Shown in pieces: positions 54,175 through 62,939 of a DNA stretch of 64,000 nt. A model generated the notes under the pieces. That model saw nothing but the letters and a program-made list of their open reading frames with translations, was not told the DNA's origin and did not search any database. Where the stretch lies: assembly GCA_034437555.1 (NCBI GenBank), contig DAOTTQ010000086.1, positions 19,642 through 83,641 on the forward strand. The letters are read 5' to 3'. Position numbers and translations under genes: made by a program. Each line of letters starts with the position of its first letter. Position 1 is the stretch's first letter. The DNA comes from JANWYT01 sp034437555. GTDB taxonomy: Bacteria > Chloroflexota > Anaerolineae > Aggregatilineales > Phototrophicaceae.

Positions 54175-55104
54175 ATGCCCCTTCGTCCTGCTACCCTAGA
54201 AGATGCCACCCTCATTTGCCAGTGGTCACAGCAAACTATAGAACGCTGGCAACGCCTAAATGCACAGGGCATTGCCGATGATTTGCCCTGTGAACAACTG
54301 TCTATTTATGAGCGTTGGTTGCATGGGGGCGCATGGATGAGCCTAGAAACAGGCATCCTGTGGCTAAGCCATATTTTACGGGGCGCAGGCAAGGCGTGGA
54401 TAGCCACCGACGAAACAGGCGAAGCAATGGGTTATGCCGAAGTATTTATGAGCGAAGAACTGCCCCCGCTGGGCAAAGTAGCGTCACTAACGTATTTGTC
54501 ACTCTCTTCCAACGCCCCCCCTGATGCCCGTGACCTTATTTTGCAAGAGCTATTAGAAATAAAGGTTTCGGCGTGGTCGGTGGGCATTTCGGCATACGAT
54601 GAAGAAAGCCTCGCGTTTTATAGTCAATACGGCTTTACTCCTACTCAAACGCTTCAGCTTTATCGCCTGCATACCGCCAGTGGGCAGGGTTTTTATAAAA
54701 TCACAGACCAGCCAAACCCCGATGCGAGCCAGATAAAAGGATGGGCAATGCCTACTGGTAGGCTGACCAATGCACGCCACGCATGGGAAACGCACTGGAC
54801 GGCACTTTGGGATGCCGTGCCACCCATTGCAAAACGGCGCGTGCATCGCTTGCGCTGTTCTGCCAGTGGTCATGAGGCGTTTCTACACTTTGAAGAAAGC
54901 CTATACGACCCACGCATTGCCGAAGTACGGTGCTGGAGCATGAAAGCCTTTGCTTCTCCCCTTACTGTCGCTATTAGGGACTGGGCGCAACGCAATGGCT
55001 ATCGCCAGCTGACATTATGGGCAGATAATAGCGTGGCAACAGCACTAGGGAGCGATGCCGAAGCCAGCCCACAACAACACCTTATGCTTACGCGCCCCTT
55101 ATAG
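54175..55104 (+). CDS. GNAT-family acetyltransferase, probably double-domain
   Basis: A 309-residue protein. The N-terminal half (1-150) looks like a GNAT fold: LRPATLEDATLICQW, AWIATDETGEAMGYAEVF, then AYDEESLAFYSQYGFTPTQTL. The C-terminal half ends with AIRDWAQRNGYRQLTLWADNSVATALG, which resembles the last part of a second, degenerate GNAT domain. The substrate is unknown. The DLH-like gene follows after 11 bases. Confidence 0.72.
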   Translation: MPLRPATLEDATLICQWSQQTIERWQRLNAQGIADDLPCEQLSIYERWLHGGAWMSLETGILWLSHILRGAGKAWIATDETGEAMGYAEVFMSEELPPLGKVASLTYLSLSSNAPPDARDLILQELLEIKVSAWSVGISAYDEESLAFYSQYGFTPTQTLQLYRLHTASGQGFYKITDQPNPDASQIKGWAMPTGRLTNARHAWETHWTALWDAVPPIAKRRVHRLRCSASGHEAFLHFEESLYDPRIAEVRCWSMKAFASPLTVAIRDWAQRNGYRQLTLWADNSVATALGSDAEASPQQHLMLTRPL

Positions 55105-55115
55105 GAGAGTTGACG

Positions 55116-55862
55116 ATGCCCCTTCATAACACAGGACACCTTGAACACGCCATTGAAAGCGGTCACATTACCATTAGCACAGGTAGTAAAACACCCTTGC
55201 CTGCGTATTGGGCGCACCCCCGACTGGGCAACCAAAAGTTCCCCGCGCTTGTCCTCATTCATGATTGGTGGGGCATGAAAAACAACATTCGCCTGCTTGT
55301 CCATTATTTTGCATCCTGTGGCTATTACGTCATCGCCCCCGATTTATATGAACGCCGAGAAGCCACTACACCCGCCCAAGCCCTAGAACTACTTGAAGCC
55401 ACCAAAGACACGCGCTATGACAATGTGTCCGCAACATTGACGGTACTAGAGGGGCATCACCGCACCAATCGGCGTGTGGCAACGCTTGGCATTGGCATGG
55501 GCGGAACATTGGCGTACGAAGCAGCGATTAAGCGCGATGATCTAGAGGTGGCGATTGCATGGGGTGGTTTTCCACAACAATTTTTGGGGCAATTTCATCA
55601 AAGCAACACGCCCATTTTGGCTCTTTATGGCGAGCATGAGCCGTTTACCAAGCCCGTTGTGATAGACGCGCTCCGTGATGAACTAGCACAAACGCCTCTT
55701 GGGAACAAACATCGTGTGGAGCGCATCCCCAACGCCAAACATGAGTTTTTTGTAGAGAACCCCACACCAGAAGAGCGCGACATTGGGCAAGAGGTGATAA
55801 AGCGCACGATGGCGTTCTTAGACCAATTTATTGAAAAACCAAAGCGCAAGCCCATTTTTTAG
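55116..55862 (+). CDS. dienelactone-hydrolase-like protein lacking the usual nucleophile
   Basis: A 248-residue alpha/beta-hydrolase of the dienelactone hydrolase family. It has the oxyanion area LVLIHDWWGMKNNIR, PDLYERRE and the His motif NAKHEFFVEN. At the nucleophile elbow, where the family has GxCxGG or GxSxGG, it reads LGIGMGG, so Gly replaces Cys or Ser. The acid residue region is YGEHEPF. It may be inactive or work by another route. ATG 55116 is 8 bases after AGGAG. It is likely cotranscribed with the GNAT gene. Confidence 0.82.
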   Translation: MPLHNTGHLEHAIESGHITISTGSKTPLPAYWAHPRLGNQKFPALVLIHDWWGMKNNIRLLVHYFASCGYYVIAPDLYERREATTPAQALELLEATKDTRYDNVSATLTVLEGHHRTNRRVATLGIGMGGTLAYEAAIKRDDLEVAIAWGGFPQQFLGQFHQSNTPILALYGEHEPFTKPVVIDALRDELAQTPLGNKHRVERIPNAKHEFFVENPTPEERDIGQEVIKRTMAFLDQFIEKPKRKPIF

Positions 55863-56025
55863 CGAGCGATAGTCCCTTAGAGATTGTGGTACGGCACATT
55901 ACGCCATAACATCCGACAAACGACACCCCCACCTTCGTACGGGAATTGTGTTTTTTCGTCTTTCCAAGTTCCCTCATAAGAAGAAGGATTTAGGGTGAGG
56001 TGGCAAGCCCCACACCCACTACCCC

Positions 56026-57342
56026 CTATCTTCTAAAGAACCGTATCTTTAGCCCATCACGGGGAAGGAGTGTGGGAAAGTAGGTAAATTTTAGGTTTTG
56101 GTTTGGCAATATCTCCCAATCATAAAAGCGCAACAAATGTGACAGCAATACCTTCATTTCTAGCTGGGCAAACGCATAACCAATGCACACCCGCGCACCA
56201 CCGCCAAACCCCACCATACTAAACGGCACATCTCCCTCATTGCGCTCAGGACTAAAGCGGTCGGGGTCGAAGGTGTTAGGGCTACTAAAGACGCTGGGGT
56301 CGCGGTGCGCCACGTTAATCAAATACAGTGCCGTCCACCCTTTAGGGATGGTATAGCCGTTATACTCAAATGGCTCTGTAACCCCTCTAAAGCCGGCGGG
56401 TACGGGCGGATGTAGGCGTTCTGTTTCTCGCAATACGCGGTCAAGATATGGCATAAGGCGCACTTGGTCTATCGTAAGGGCATCGCCAATGTTCAGTGCG
56501 TCTTGTTCGGCGCGGGCTTTTGCCAGTGTGTGCGGATTTTGCTTAAAGAACAACAATAACGAAGTCAGCATAGAGGCACTGGTTTCATGCCCCGCAAACA
56601 GCATAAGCAAGGTTTGTGAGCGCAGCTCATGATTAGTCAGCGCGTTTCCTTCTTCATCGCGGGTTTGCACCAAAAGCGATAATGCGTCGGTTTGGGGGTC
56701 TTGCCTGCGGTGTTCTATGGCGCGGTCAATATACGCCAACAACGCCTCACGCGCTTCTACGGCTTTGCCATAGGGTGTCCACTTCCACCGCGTAGGAAGC
56801 GTTAAAAAACCACTTGTGAGCGTGACAAATTGCTTGCTAATGCGCTCTATTTCATCACCGGGGGCTGTGCCTGTTAAAAGCGTGCTGGCAATTTCAAACG
56901 TAAATTGCTTGTTTTCGTCTAGGGCTTTAAACGTGCCTACTTTTTCCCACTTTTGCACATAGCGTTTAGAAATATCCTCCATCGTGGCAAGATAATTGTG
57001 AAGGGCTTGACGATGGAACGCAGGCATTAGCAGTTTGCGCTTTTGGCGGTGGTCATCGCCATCTTGCACAAAAAGGCTTTCGCCCAGCAACGCCTTAAAA
57101 GTGGGGGGCCAGCCATCACGCCATGAGAAAAAGCTCATGCCCGTTTGTAGCAAAAAGCGATTTGCCTCATGCCCCATAAACACCGCGACTTTGCGCCCTA
57201 GCACCTGTGTTTTTATTACACCGCCGTGTTCTTGATACACTTTTAGCATATAGTCGGTGTCTAATAAGCGCGGACGTTCACCAATAAAGGGCAAGCCGAA
57301 GCCACCGGGAGGTAATTTTTCTGTTGTGCTGTCTTTTATCAT
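56026..57342 (-). CDS. cytochrome P450
   Basis: A 438-residue soluble P450 mono-oxygenase. The heme-ligating Cys is 386 in FGGGARVCIG, the ExxR is at 306-309 (ETER), and the I-helix oxygen motif AGHET is at 250-254. PERF-like DPDRFSPER is also present. No ferredoxin or reductase is next to it, so electrons must come from elsewhere. It is 15 bases after the ThrE C-terminal half and shares that unit. The 163 bases between it and the upstream plus-strand gene hold nothing recognisable. Confidence 0.95.
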   Translation of the reverse strand: MIKDSTTEKLPPGGFGLPFIGERPRLLDTDYMLKVYQEHGGVIKTQVLGRKVAVFMGHEANRFLLQTGMSFFSWRDGWPPTFKALLGESLFVQDGDDHRQKRKLLMPAFHRQALHNYLATMEDISKRYVQKWEKVGTFKALDENKQFTFEIASTLLTGTAPGDEIERISKQFVTLTSGFLTLPTRWKWTPYGKAVEAREALLAYIDRAIEHRRQDPQTDALSLLVQTRDEEGNALTNHELRSQTLLMLFAGHETSASMLTSLLLFFKQNPHTLAKARAEQDALNIGDALTIDQVRLMPYLDRVLRETERLHPPVPAGFRGVTEPFEYNGYTIPKGWTALYLINVAHRDPSVFSSPNTFDPDRFSPERNEGDVPFSMVGFGGGARVCIGYAFAQLEMKVLLSHLLRFYDWEILPNQNLKFTYFPTLLPRDGLKIRFFRR

Positions 57343-57357
57343 CGGGTATCAACGTCC

Positions 57358-57825
57358 TTAGACGATTGGTTTTTGGCGGTGGAAGAGAAGTGTGGGGGCA
57401 ATTGTGCCAAGTGCAATCGCACCCAAGATAACGCCTGTTTTTACGCCGTTTGTGGCAAAATGGCTTAATGGTTCTACAATATTGGCGGTTTCAATGCCTG
57501 CCAGTGCCAGTAAGCCTAGCATCGCCTGAAAGGCAAATACGCCCGGCACCATCGGGATAGCACCCGTCACCTGAAACACAATAGAAGGCAAGCGCATTTT
57601 GCTGGCTCGCCATGACGAAATAAAGCCCATCGCCACACATGCAAAAAACGTCGCGGGGATAATCTCTATTGTAAACTGCTGAATAAAAAACGTGCGTAGC
57701 GCATGACCCACCGCGCCAATAATGCCACACCACAAAAGCGCACGGCGTGGCACATTGAACAGCACCGCAAATCCTACCGCTGCAATTGCCGAAAACAGCG
57801 CATCCTCTAATACAAGGCTTATCAT
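57358..57825 (-). CDS. threonine/serine exporter, small membrane half (ThrE C-terminal / DUF3815-like)
   Basis: A 155-residue membrane protein with about five spans. It matches the C-terminal half of ThrE (VLFNVPRRALLWCGIIGAVGHALR, IPMVPGVFAF). Its ATG overlaps the stop of the N-terminal half as ATGA, with a GGGGGAG ribosome site. Together the two form a split amino-acid exporter. Confidence 0.85.
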   Translation of the reverse strand: MISLVLEDALFSAIAAVGFAVLFNVPRRALLWCGIIGAVGHALRTFFIQQFTIEIIPATFFACVAMGFISSWRASKMRLPSIVFQVTGAIPMVPGVFAFQAMLGLLALAGIETANIVEPLSHFATNGVKTGVILGAIALGTIAPTLLFHRQKPIV

Positions 57826-58634
57826 AACCGCCACACTCCCCCTAAGCCCGTTAACCACAATGCCATTGAAATGCCCAGCGCAATAGCTAATGCCAAAATG
57901 CCCCCGTAAATGCCCCGTGCCAAACCGTTCATCGTGTAGCCTTTAATCAGGTCTTGCACAGCATTAATGAGGGGAACACCCGGCACAAGCAACAGCACAG
58001 CCGCCGCAATAGCAACACTAGGACGGTCATCTATCTGAAACGTGACGGCAAGGCTGGCAATCACAGAAGCCACCAACGCGGTTGTCGTTGTAATCAAGAG
58101 CGTGTTAAAGTGACGCTTGTGCAGTTCTTGACGCACCGTCATGGCACAAGCAGAGGCTAAAAACGTTACCGCCATCAATAAAGGGCTTCCCCCAAACAAA
58201 CGCGCAAAAGACGCGCACGCCAAACCCACCATAAGTACCACCACCCAACGATTGTATTGGGGGCGCAATTGGTCAACACGGCGCAGTTCTTCTCGTAAAC
58301 CAAAGCGATTAAGTTCCCCGCTTGTTACCCGCCGACTAATGGCGTTTACCTCTGAAATGAGGGTCATATTTACGCCACGGAGGGGCGCACGCCTGACTTT
58401 CGTTCTAAAGTCGCTGTTGTTCATGGTGCTTGCGATGATGGCATCAGGGGTGACGACAATATCTAGCCAGTCACACCCCAAGCCTGTGCCAATGTGATGA
58501 ACGGTTTCTTCTACCCGTTGCGTATCTGCGCCCCATTGCAAGAGCATTTGCCCCGCCCAAAGCGACAGACTAATCACATCGCGCAGTTCATCGCGCTCCA
58601 TCACGGGTTTATGAGGATGCGCGTCTAAAGCCAT
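57822..58634 (-). CDS. threonine/serine exporter, N-terminal half (ThrE / DUF1212-like)
   Basis: A 270-residue protein with a soluble N-terminal part (GQMLLQWGADTQRVEETV, DIVVTPDAIIAS) typical of DUF1212 and about five C-terminal spans (LLVPGVPLINAVQDLIKG). It pairs with the small half that overlaps its end. It exports threonine or serine in known cases. ATG 58634 is chosen with GAAGG upstream. It is 7 bases after the M20 peptidase gene; peptide breakdown and amino-acid export may be linked. Confidence 0.86.
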   Translation of the reverse strand: MALDAHPHKPVMERDELRDVISLSLWAGQMLLQWGADTQRVEETVHHIGTGLGCDWLDIVVTPDAIIASTMNNSDFRTKVRRAPLRGVNMTLISEVNAISRRVTSGELNRFGLREELRRVDQLRPQYNRWVVVLMVGLACASFARLFGGSPLLMAVTFLASACAMTVRQELHKRHFNTLLITTTTALVASVIASLAVTFQIDDRPSVAIAAAVLLLVPGVPLINAVQDLIKGYTMNGLARGIYGGILALAIALGISMALWLTGLGGVWRL

Positions 58635-58641
58635 AGGATTT

Positions 58642-59784
58642 TTAGCCTTCAAATATCCAATCGCGTAAAATGCCCGCAATCAAGGTGCAACGAGTCGGTA
58701 AGCTATTGAGTACCACATGCTCATGAAGGGCATGCAAGCCGTCCCCTTGGGGACCCAAGCCATCGAGGGTAGGAATACCCATAGCTGCGGTAAAGTTGCC
58801 ATCACTACCGCCACCGCTACCATCTTCGCGCACGCTTACACCCAACGACTCGCCAATACGCTTAGTTTGCTCATAAGCATGGGCGTTACGTTCCATCGGG
58901 GGGCGATAGTGGTTGTGGCGCATGCTTACTTTTGCACCGGGGATAAAGGGATGCAGGGCTTGCAGGCTTTCGTTTAGGGTGTCTAGCTGTTTAATGGTCA
59001 TCATACGCGTGTCAATATAGGCTTCTGTAGCGGCAGGAATCACGTTACCAGCGGACCCGCCGTTGACCATCGTCACCGACACACTAACGCCGTTCTTGTA
59101 ATCATTTAGCTTATTTAGTTCTAGGGCTTGCTGGGCAAATTCAATTACAGAGTTAACGCCCTGTTCGGGGGCGTTGCCGGCATGGGATGGGCGACCTTCA
59201 ATAGATAGTGTGTAGGTGCTAATGCCCTTGCGCCATGTTTTTAGTGCGCCTTCTTTAGTAGCAGGCTCCATCACCAAAACCAAACCGCTGTCTTGTGCCA
59301 CTTCTTTAATTAGGTCTTCGCTATAGGTGCTGCCCACTTCTTCATCACTGGTCATCAGTACATGAATGGGGCGATTGGGCATCATATTGAGTTCGCGCAA
59401 GCCCCTGAGTGTGGATAGAACAATGGTAATGCCACCCTTCATATCTACTGCGCCGGGTCCAAACAAGCGTCCTTCTTCATCAATGCGCGTGGGGCGTTCT
59501 GCCAATGTGCCTGTGGGCCACACGGTATCAATGTGAATGAGAAATAAAATCGGCTTGCCTTCGGCTTTTTCGTTCCATTTAGCCAATAGCATATCGCCCG
59601 CTTCGGTTAAGGGATAGCGCGTAACGCTCTCTGCGCCTAGTGCCTTAAATTGGGCTTCCATAAACGCACCCAGCTTATCGACCATGTGCTTTTCTGTGGT
59701 AAACGTTTCATAGCTAATGAGTTCCGTCAGCAAATCAATCATGGCTTGCTTTTGGCTGGTAAAGTAATTTAGTAATTCCGACAT
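58642..59784 (-). CDS. M20-family metallopeptidase (glutamate carboxypeptidase-like)
   Basis: A 380-residue dizinc peptidase. The metal and catalytic residues are visible: HID in FLIHIDTVWPTG, GPGAVDMKGG, the Glu pair in TSDEEVGS, and the late His in LHALHEHV. The lid domain (about 185-300) has RPSHAGNAPEQGVNS. It resembles carboxypeptidase G2 types that remove C-terminal glutamate. It heads a minus-strand unit with the ThrE halves and P450. Confidence 0.92.
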   Translation of the reverse strand: MSELLNYFTSQKQAMIDLLTELISYETFTTEKHMVDKLGAFMEAQFKALGAESVTRYPLTEAGDMLLAKWNEKAEGKPILFLIHIDTVWPTGTLAERPTRIDEEGRLFGPGAVDMKGGITIVLSTLRGLRELNMMPNRPIHVLMTSDEEVGSTYSEDLIKEVAQDSGLVLVMEPATKEGALKTWRKGISTYTLSIEGRPSHAGNAPEQGVNSVIEFAQQALELNKLNDYKNGVSVSVTMVNGGSAGNVIPAATEAYIDTRMMTIKQLDTLNESLQALHPFIPGAKVSMRHNHYRPPMERNAHAYEQTKRIGESLGVSVREDGSGGGSDGNFTAAMGIPTLDGLGPQGDGLHALHEHVVLNSLPTRCTLIAGILRDWIFEG

Positions 59785-59863
59785 TTCGCTTAAAAACCTC
59801 TCTAAACAGTTAAATATAGAAGCATGTCAAGTATTATAGTCTCACACGTCGCTTAACGTAGGC

Positions 59864-61180
59864 TTAAAACGGGCAAAGGTCTAATTGAGTGTAAACCGGA
59901 CTCCGCGAACCATAGCGATTAAGCAAGGTAAGAGCTTGCGGGCGTTCTGTCGCAATTTGGAGCGTATCCACACACGCCGTATGCAAATCGCCACTTTGTT
60001 GGTACGAATCGGCAAAACGATATGCCATCACCGCATACACGGGCAATTCTTCTAAGGGAATGTCGGCAGTTAAAGGAAAACTCTCACTAAGGCGTAAAAA
60101 GACATCCGATACCCGCGCGTCACCCAAGAGCGCATACGTTAAAATCAGCCGATACAGCGCGTAGGCTTGTAAGATGTCGCGCTCATCATTAAACCAAAAG
60201 CGCGTGTCTTGCACTTCTAACGCGGTAGCATACGTTATAGCCGCTTGTTCGAATTGATACTGCGAGAACGCCCTATCCCCCTCATGGATGATTTGGATGA
60301 GATAGCGGGGCGCATCAAACTGAATAATGGACAGCGCGTACACGCTCCCATTCCAATCATAGATATTTACGCCCGTCCTAAGGGGCCCCGTTGCACTTGT
60401 GCCTCTGTCGGTAAGTTCAACCACTAGCTCCGCCACGTCGTCATTGTCCATGTCACGCACTTGGGGCAAATTATCGCTTAAAAGTACCACATCCAGCGCG
60501 TTCACTAGCCTAGAAAGCACCCCATCCCAGCGTAAAAGCACCGTGTCATAACGGCAATCTTCACTACCGCCACATGCCACCCTAGACACAACCAGTTCGG
60601 CGGGAATTTCGTTGTTCATTTCGCCTAGCCAAATCAGCGTGGGCGGTTGTGGGCGGTCAGAAAGAAGCTGGTACAAAATTTGATACAAGCCATCCACACA
60701 GCCAATCACCAGCAATTGCCCTAGTCCTTCTGCGTTATAGCTTAGGATAATTTCGGGCGTGCCTTCACCTGTTAAATCGGTGTCGTTACGTAGCTCCGCG
60801 CCGTCACCCAAAGCAAACCAATCATTCTGTAGGCGACGACGTAGTTCGTCAAAACGTCCACCCTCTTGTAAAAAGCGAATCATGGCTTGTGTGGCTTCGT
60901 CACGGGTGCGCGGACGGCTGGTAGCAAGTGTGGCATTCCCCCCCACCGCAGGGCATGCGCCAAAGTCGGGCGTGGGGGTGGCACGATTAGAGAAAGCAAT
61001 CGCTGTTGCGGGGTTTGAAAGGGGGCTATTAGGGTTAAACGCCCTTGTAGGCAACACCCCCGCCAAAACTTGCCCTGGTGTCATGGTAGGGAATGGCGGA
61101 AAAGTGGGCGCAATGCTAACGCTGGCGGGCTGACAAGATGCCAACAGAATCATCGCTACAAGGGCAAAGATTTTTTTCAT
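59864..61180 (-). CDS. lipoprotein with FG-GAP-like and helical repeat parts
   Basis: A 438-residue lipoprotein with lipobox LLASC (Cys 16). A Pro/Thr/Asn-rich linker (about 20-75) follows. The middle (about 110-275) has Asp-rich phrases like DTDLTGEGTPEIILSYN and VRDMDNDDVAELVVEL, which resemble calcium-binding FG-GAP/VCBS loops. The last part (about 300-438) is helical with TPR-like spacing. Six Cys in the mature part may form disulfides. Function unknown. Confidence 0.75.
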   Translation of the reverse strand: MKKIFALVAMILLASCQPASVSIAPTFPPFPTMTPGQVLAGVLPTRAFNPNSPLSNPATAIAFSNRATPTPDFGACPAVGGNATLATSRPRTRDEATQAMIRFLQEGGRFDELRRRLQNDWFALGDGAELRNDTDLTGEGTPEIILSYNAEGLGQLLVIGCVDGLYQILYQLLSDRPQPPTLIWLGEMNNEIPAELVVSRVACGGSEDCRYDTVLLRWDGVLSRLVNALDVVLLSDNLPQVRDMDNDDVAELVVELTDRGTSATGPLRTGVNIYDWNGSVYALSIIQFDAPRYLIQIIHEGDRAFSQYQFEQAAITYATALEVQDTRFWFNDERDILQAYALYRLILTYALLGDARVSDVFLRLSESFPLTADIPLEELPVYAVMAYRFADSYQQSGDLHTACVDTLQIATERPQALTLLNRYGSRSPVYTQLDLCPF

Positions 61181-61291
61181 TGGGCAAAACCTTTATGCAA
61201 TGGGGGCATATGCTGCCCACGTTAAGGTTGTCTTTCTGCCCTCATTATAAAGCGTAGACGCAAGGCGTGCTATGCCCTCTCCTACAATATG

Positions 61292-61696
61292 CTATTCAAT
61301 AAGCCACTTAAACGCTTCATCTTTCATGTTGGGACTAAAGAAACGCATCGTAATATGGTCTAAGCGAACCAGCTTAAAGAAACTGTTAATTATTGGGCGA
61401 AAGGTATCATTAGGGTAAATACACGCCAACATAGCTTGCGGATGAACCTCTAGGCTATTCGACCACTCACGAGCCTTTGTAAATGCGTAGTTAAGAGGCA
61501 TTGCCCCTGATGTAGTAAAATCAAATATGAACTTTACTTCATCTGTATCTTTCAACCCTTTATAAAGCTCATCCATCACCACCACCCACTCATCTATTGT
61601 CTGACGTGATGATTTCTTAAACGCAAATTCATGAACTTGTGTGTCGTCATGATAAATATAGGTGACAAATCCTTTAGATAAAACAGGGGTTATCAT
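61292..61696 (-). CDS. small soluble protein, possibly STAS/SpoIIAA-like
   Basis: A 134-residue protein with no signal peptide. The pattern of a beta-strand, a long helix (SSRQTIDEWVVVMDELYKGL) and VKFIFDFTTSG resembles STAS-like folds found in signalling and lipid proteins, but no firm motif is seen. AAAGG lies 9 bases before the ATG. It is divergent from the aldo-keto reductase. Confidence 0.55.
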   Translation of the reverse strand: MITPVLSKGFVTYIYHDDTQVHEFAFKKSSRQTIDEWVVVMDELYKGLKDTDEVKFIFDFTTSGAMPLNYAFTKAREWSNSLEVHPQAMLACIYPNDTFRPIINSFFKLVRLDHITMRFFSPNMKDEAFKWLIE

Positions 61697-61754
61697 AACG
61701 CGTGCCTTTATGAAGTAAACAATAGGGTTTCACGTGATATTAGATTAGAGTAAC

Positions 61755-61783
61755 AAACGTTCTTTAACGCAGAATGAACGTTT
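61755..61783. promoter_or_regulatory. inverted repeat, possible operator
   Basis: AAACGTTC (61755-61762) and GAACGTTT (61776-61783) are perfect inverted copies with a 13-base spacer. They lie between the divergent genes at 61696 and 61906. A dimeric regulator site is possible; a chance repeat is not excluded. Confidence 0.35.
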
Positions 61784-61875
61784 ATCAAATGCTAAACCCT
61801 GCCCACGCGCACCCTCCCCTACATTTCTAAACCGTTTGCCCTACAATAGAAAGGTAAAATGAGTTTAAAAACGTT

Positions 61876-61881
61876 TATAAT
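61876..61881 (+). promoter_or_regulatory. -10 element of the aldo-keto reductase gene
   Basis: A perfect TATAAT lies 25 bases before the ATG, with GAGAGGG as the ribosome site between. No good -35 is seen at the usual distance. Confidence 0.4.
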
Positions 61882-61905
61882 CCTTATCAAGAGAGGGTAT
61901 TCACT

Positions 61906-62853
61906 ATGCAATATCGTAACTTAGGCAATGCAGGCATGAAAGTAAGCGCAGTATCACTGGGCGGCTGGATTAACTACGGCGAAAGCAAAGTAGAAGAAGA
62001 AACCGCCAAAAAAGTGGTAGAGCGTGCCTACGAACTAGGCATCAACTTTTTTGACCTTGCGGATGTATATGGGCGTGGCAAAGCCGAAATTCAGATGGGC
62101 GAAGTATTAAAGCAATATGCCCGTCATACGCTTGTCATTAGCACCAAAGTTTATTGGCCCATGAGTGAAGACATTAACGACCGTGGCTTATCACGTAAGC
62201 ACATTTTTGAAAGCATCGAAAAAAGCCTTGAACGCCTTCAAACCAGCTACATAGACATTTACTTCTGCCATCGTCCCGACCCCCTCACCCCCATGCGTGA
62301 AACCGTAAAAGCCATGAGCGACCTAGTAGACCAAGGGCTTGTGCATTATTGGGGAACTAGCGAATGGAGTGGCGCACAAATTGAAGAAGCATGGGCGATC
62401 GCTGACCGCTACGGCTGGAACTTGCCCCAAACCGAACAGCCCCAGTACTCTTTGGTGCATCGTGAATTTGTAGAAACCAATGTTACCCCTGTAACGGGCA
62501 AGCGTGGCGTGGGCTTGGTGCCATGGTCGCCTTTGGGTGGTGGCTTGCTAACGGGCAAATATGATGATGGCGTGCCTTCTGGCTCACGGTTTGAGCGCGA
62601 AACGTGGGCAAAAGACCGCTACCTTAGCAAGAAGAACATTGATCGCGTAAAAAAGACGAAAAGCATTGCAGACAAGCTAGATGTTACCCGCGCTGCGCTT
62701 GCTTTGGCATGGTGCTTAGCGAACCCCAACGTGAGCAGCGTGATTACGGGCGCAACCAAAGTATCGCAAATAGAAGAAAATGTCAAAGCCAGCGAACTGG
62801 TCTTAAAAGACGATGTCAAGACGAAGCTAGACGAAATCTTTAGCTACGACTAA
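61906..62853 (+). CDS. aldo/keto reductase (Kv-beta-like)
   Basis: A 315-residue NADPH-dependent reductase of the AKR family, Kv-beta branch. The catalytic set is visible: Asp in FFDLADVYG, Tyr in DVYG, Lys in ISTKVYW and His in FCHRPDP. WGTSEWSG, PLGGGLLTGKY and VSSVITGATK are further family signatures. Length is normal. Substrate unknown. Confidence 0.94.
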   Translation: MQYRNLGNAGMKVSAVSLGGWINYGESKVEEETAKKVVERAYELGINFFDLADVYGRGKAEIQMGEVLKQYARHTLVISTKVYWPMSEDINDRGLSRKHIFESIEKSLERLQTSYIDIYFCHRPDPLTPMRETVKAMSDLVDQGLVHYWGTSEWSGAQIEEAWAIADRYGWNLPQTEQPQYSLVHREFVETNVTPVTGKRGVGLVPWSPLGGGLLTGKYDDGVPSGSRFERETWAKDRYLSKKNIDRVKKTKSIADKLDVTRAALALAWCLANPNVSSVITGATKVSQIEENVKASELVLKDDVKTKLDEIFSYD

Positions 62854-62939
62854 ACCTACACCATCAAAGGGCGGTGCGCTGGCATTGCCCTCTTTAGCCT
62901 CTTTTGTCTGTATTCATCCCTATTTAGAGGACACCCACC

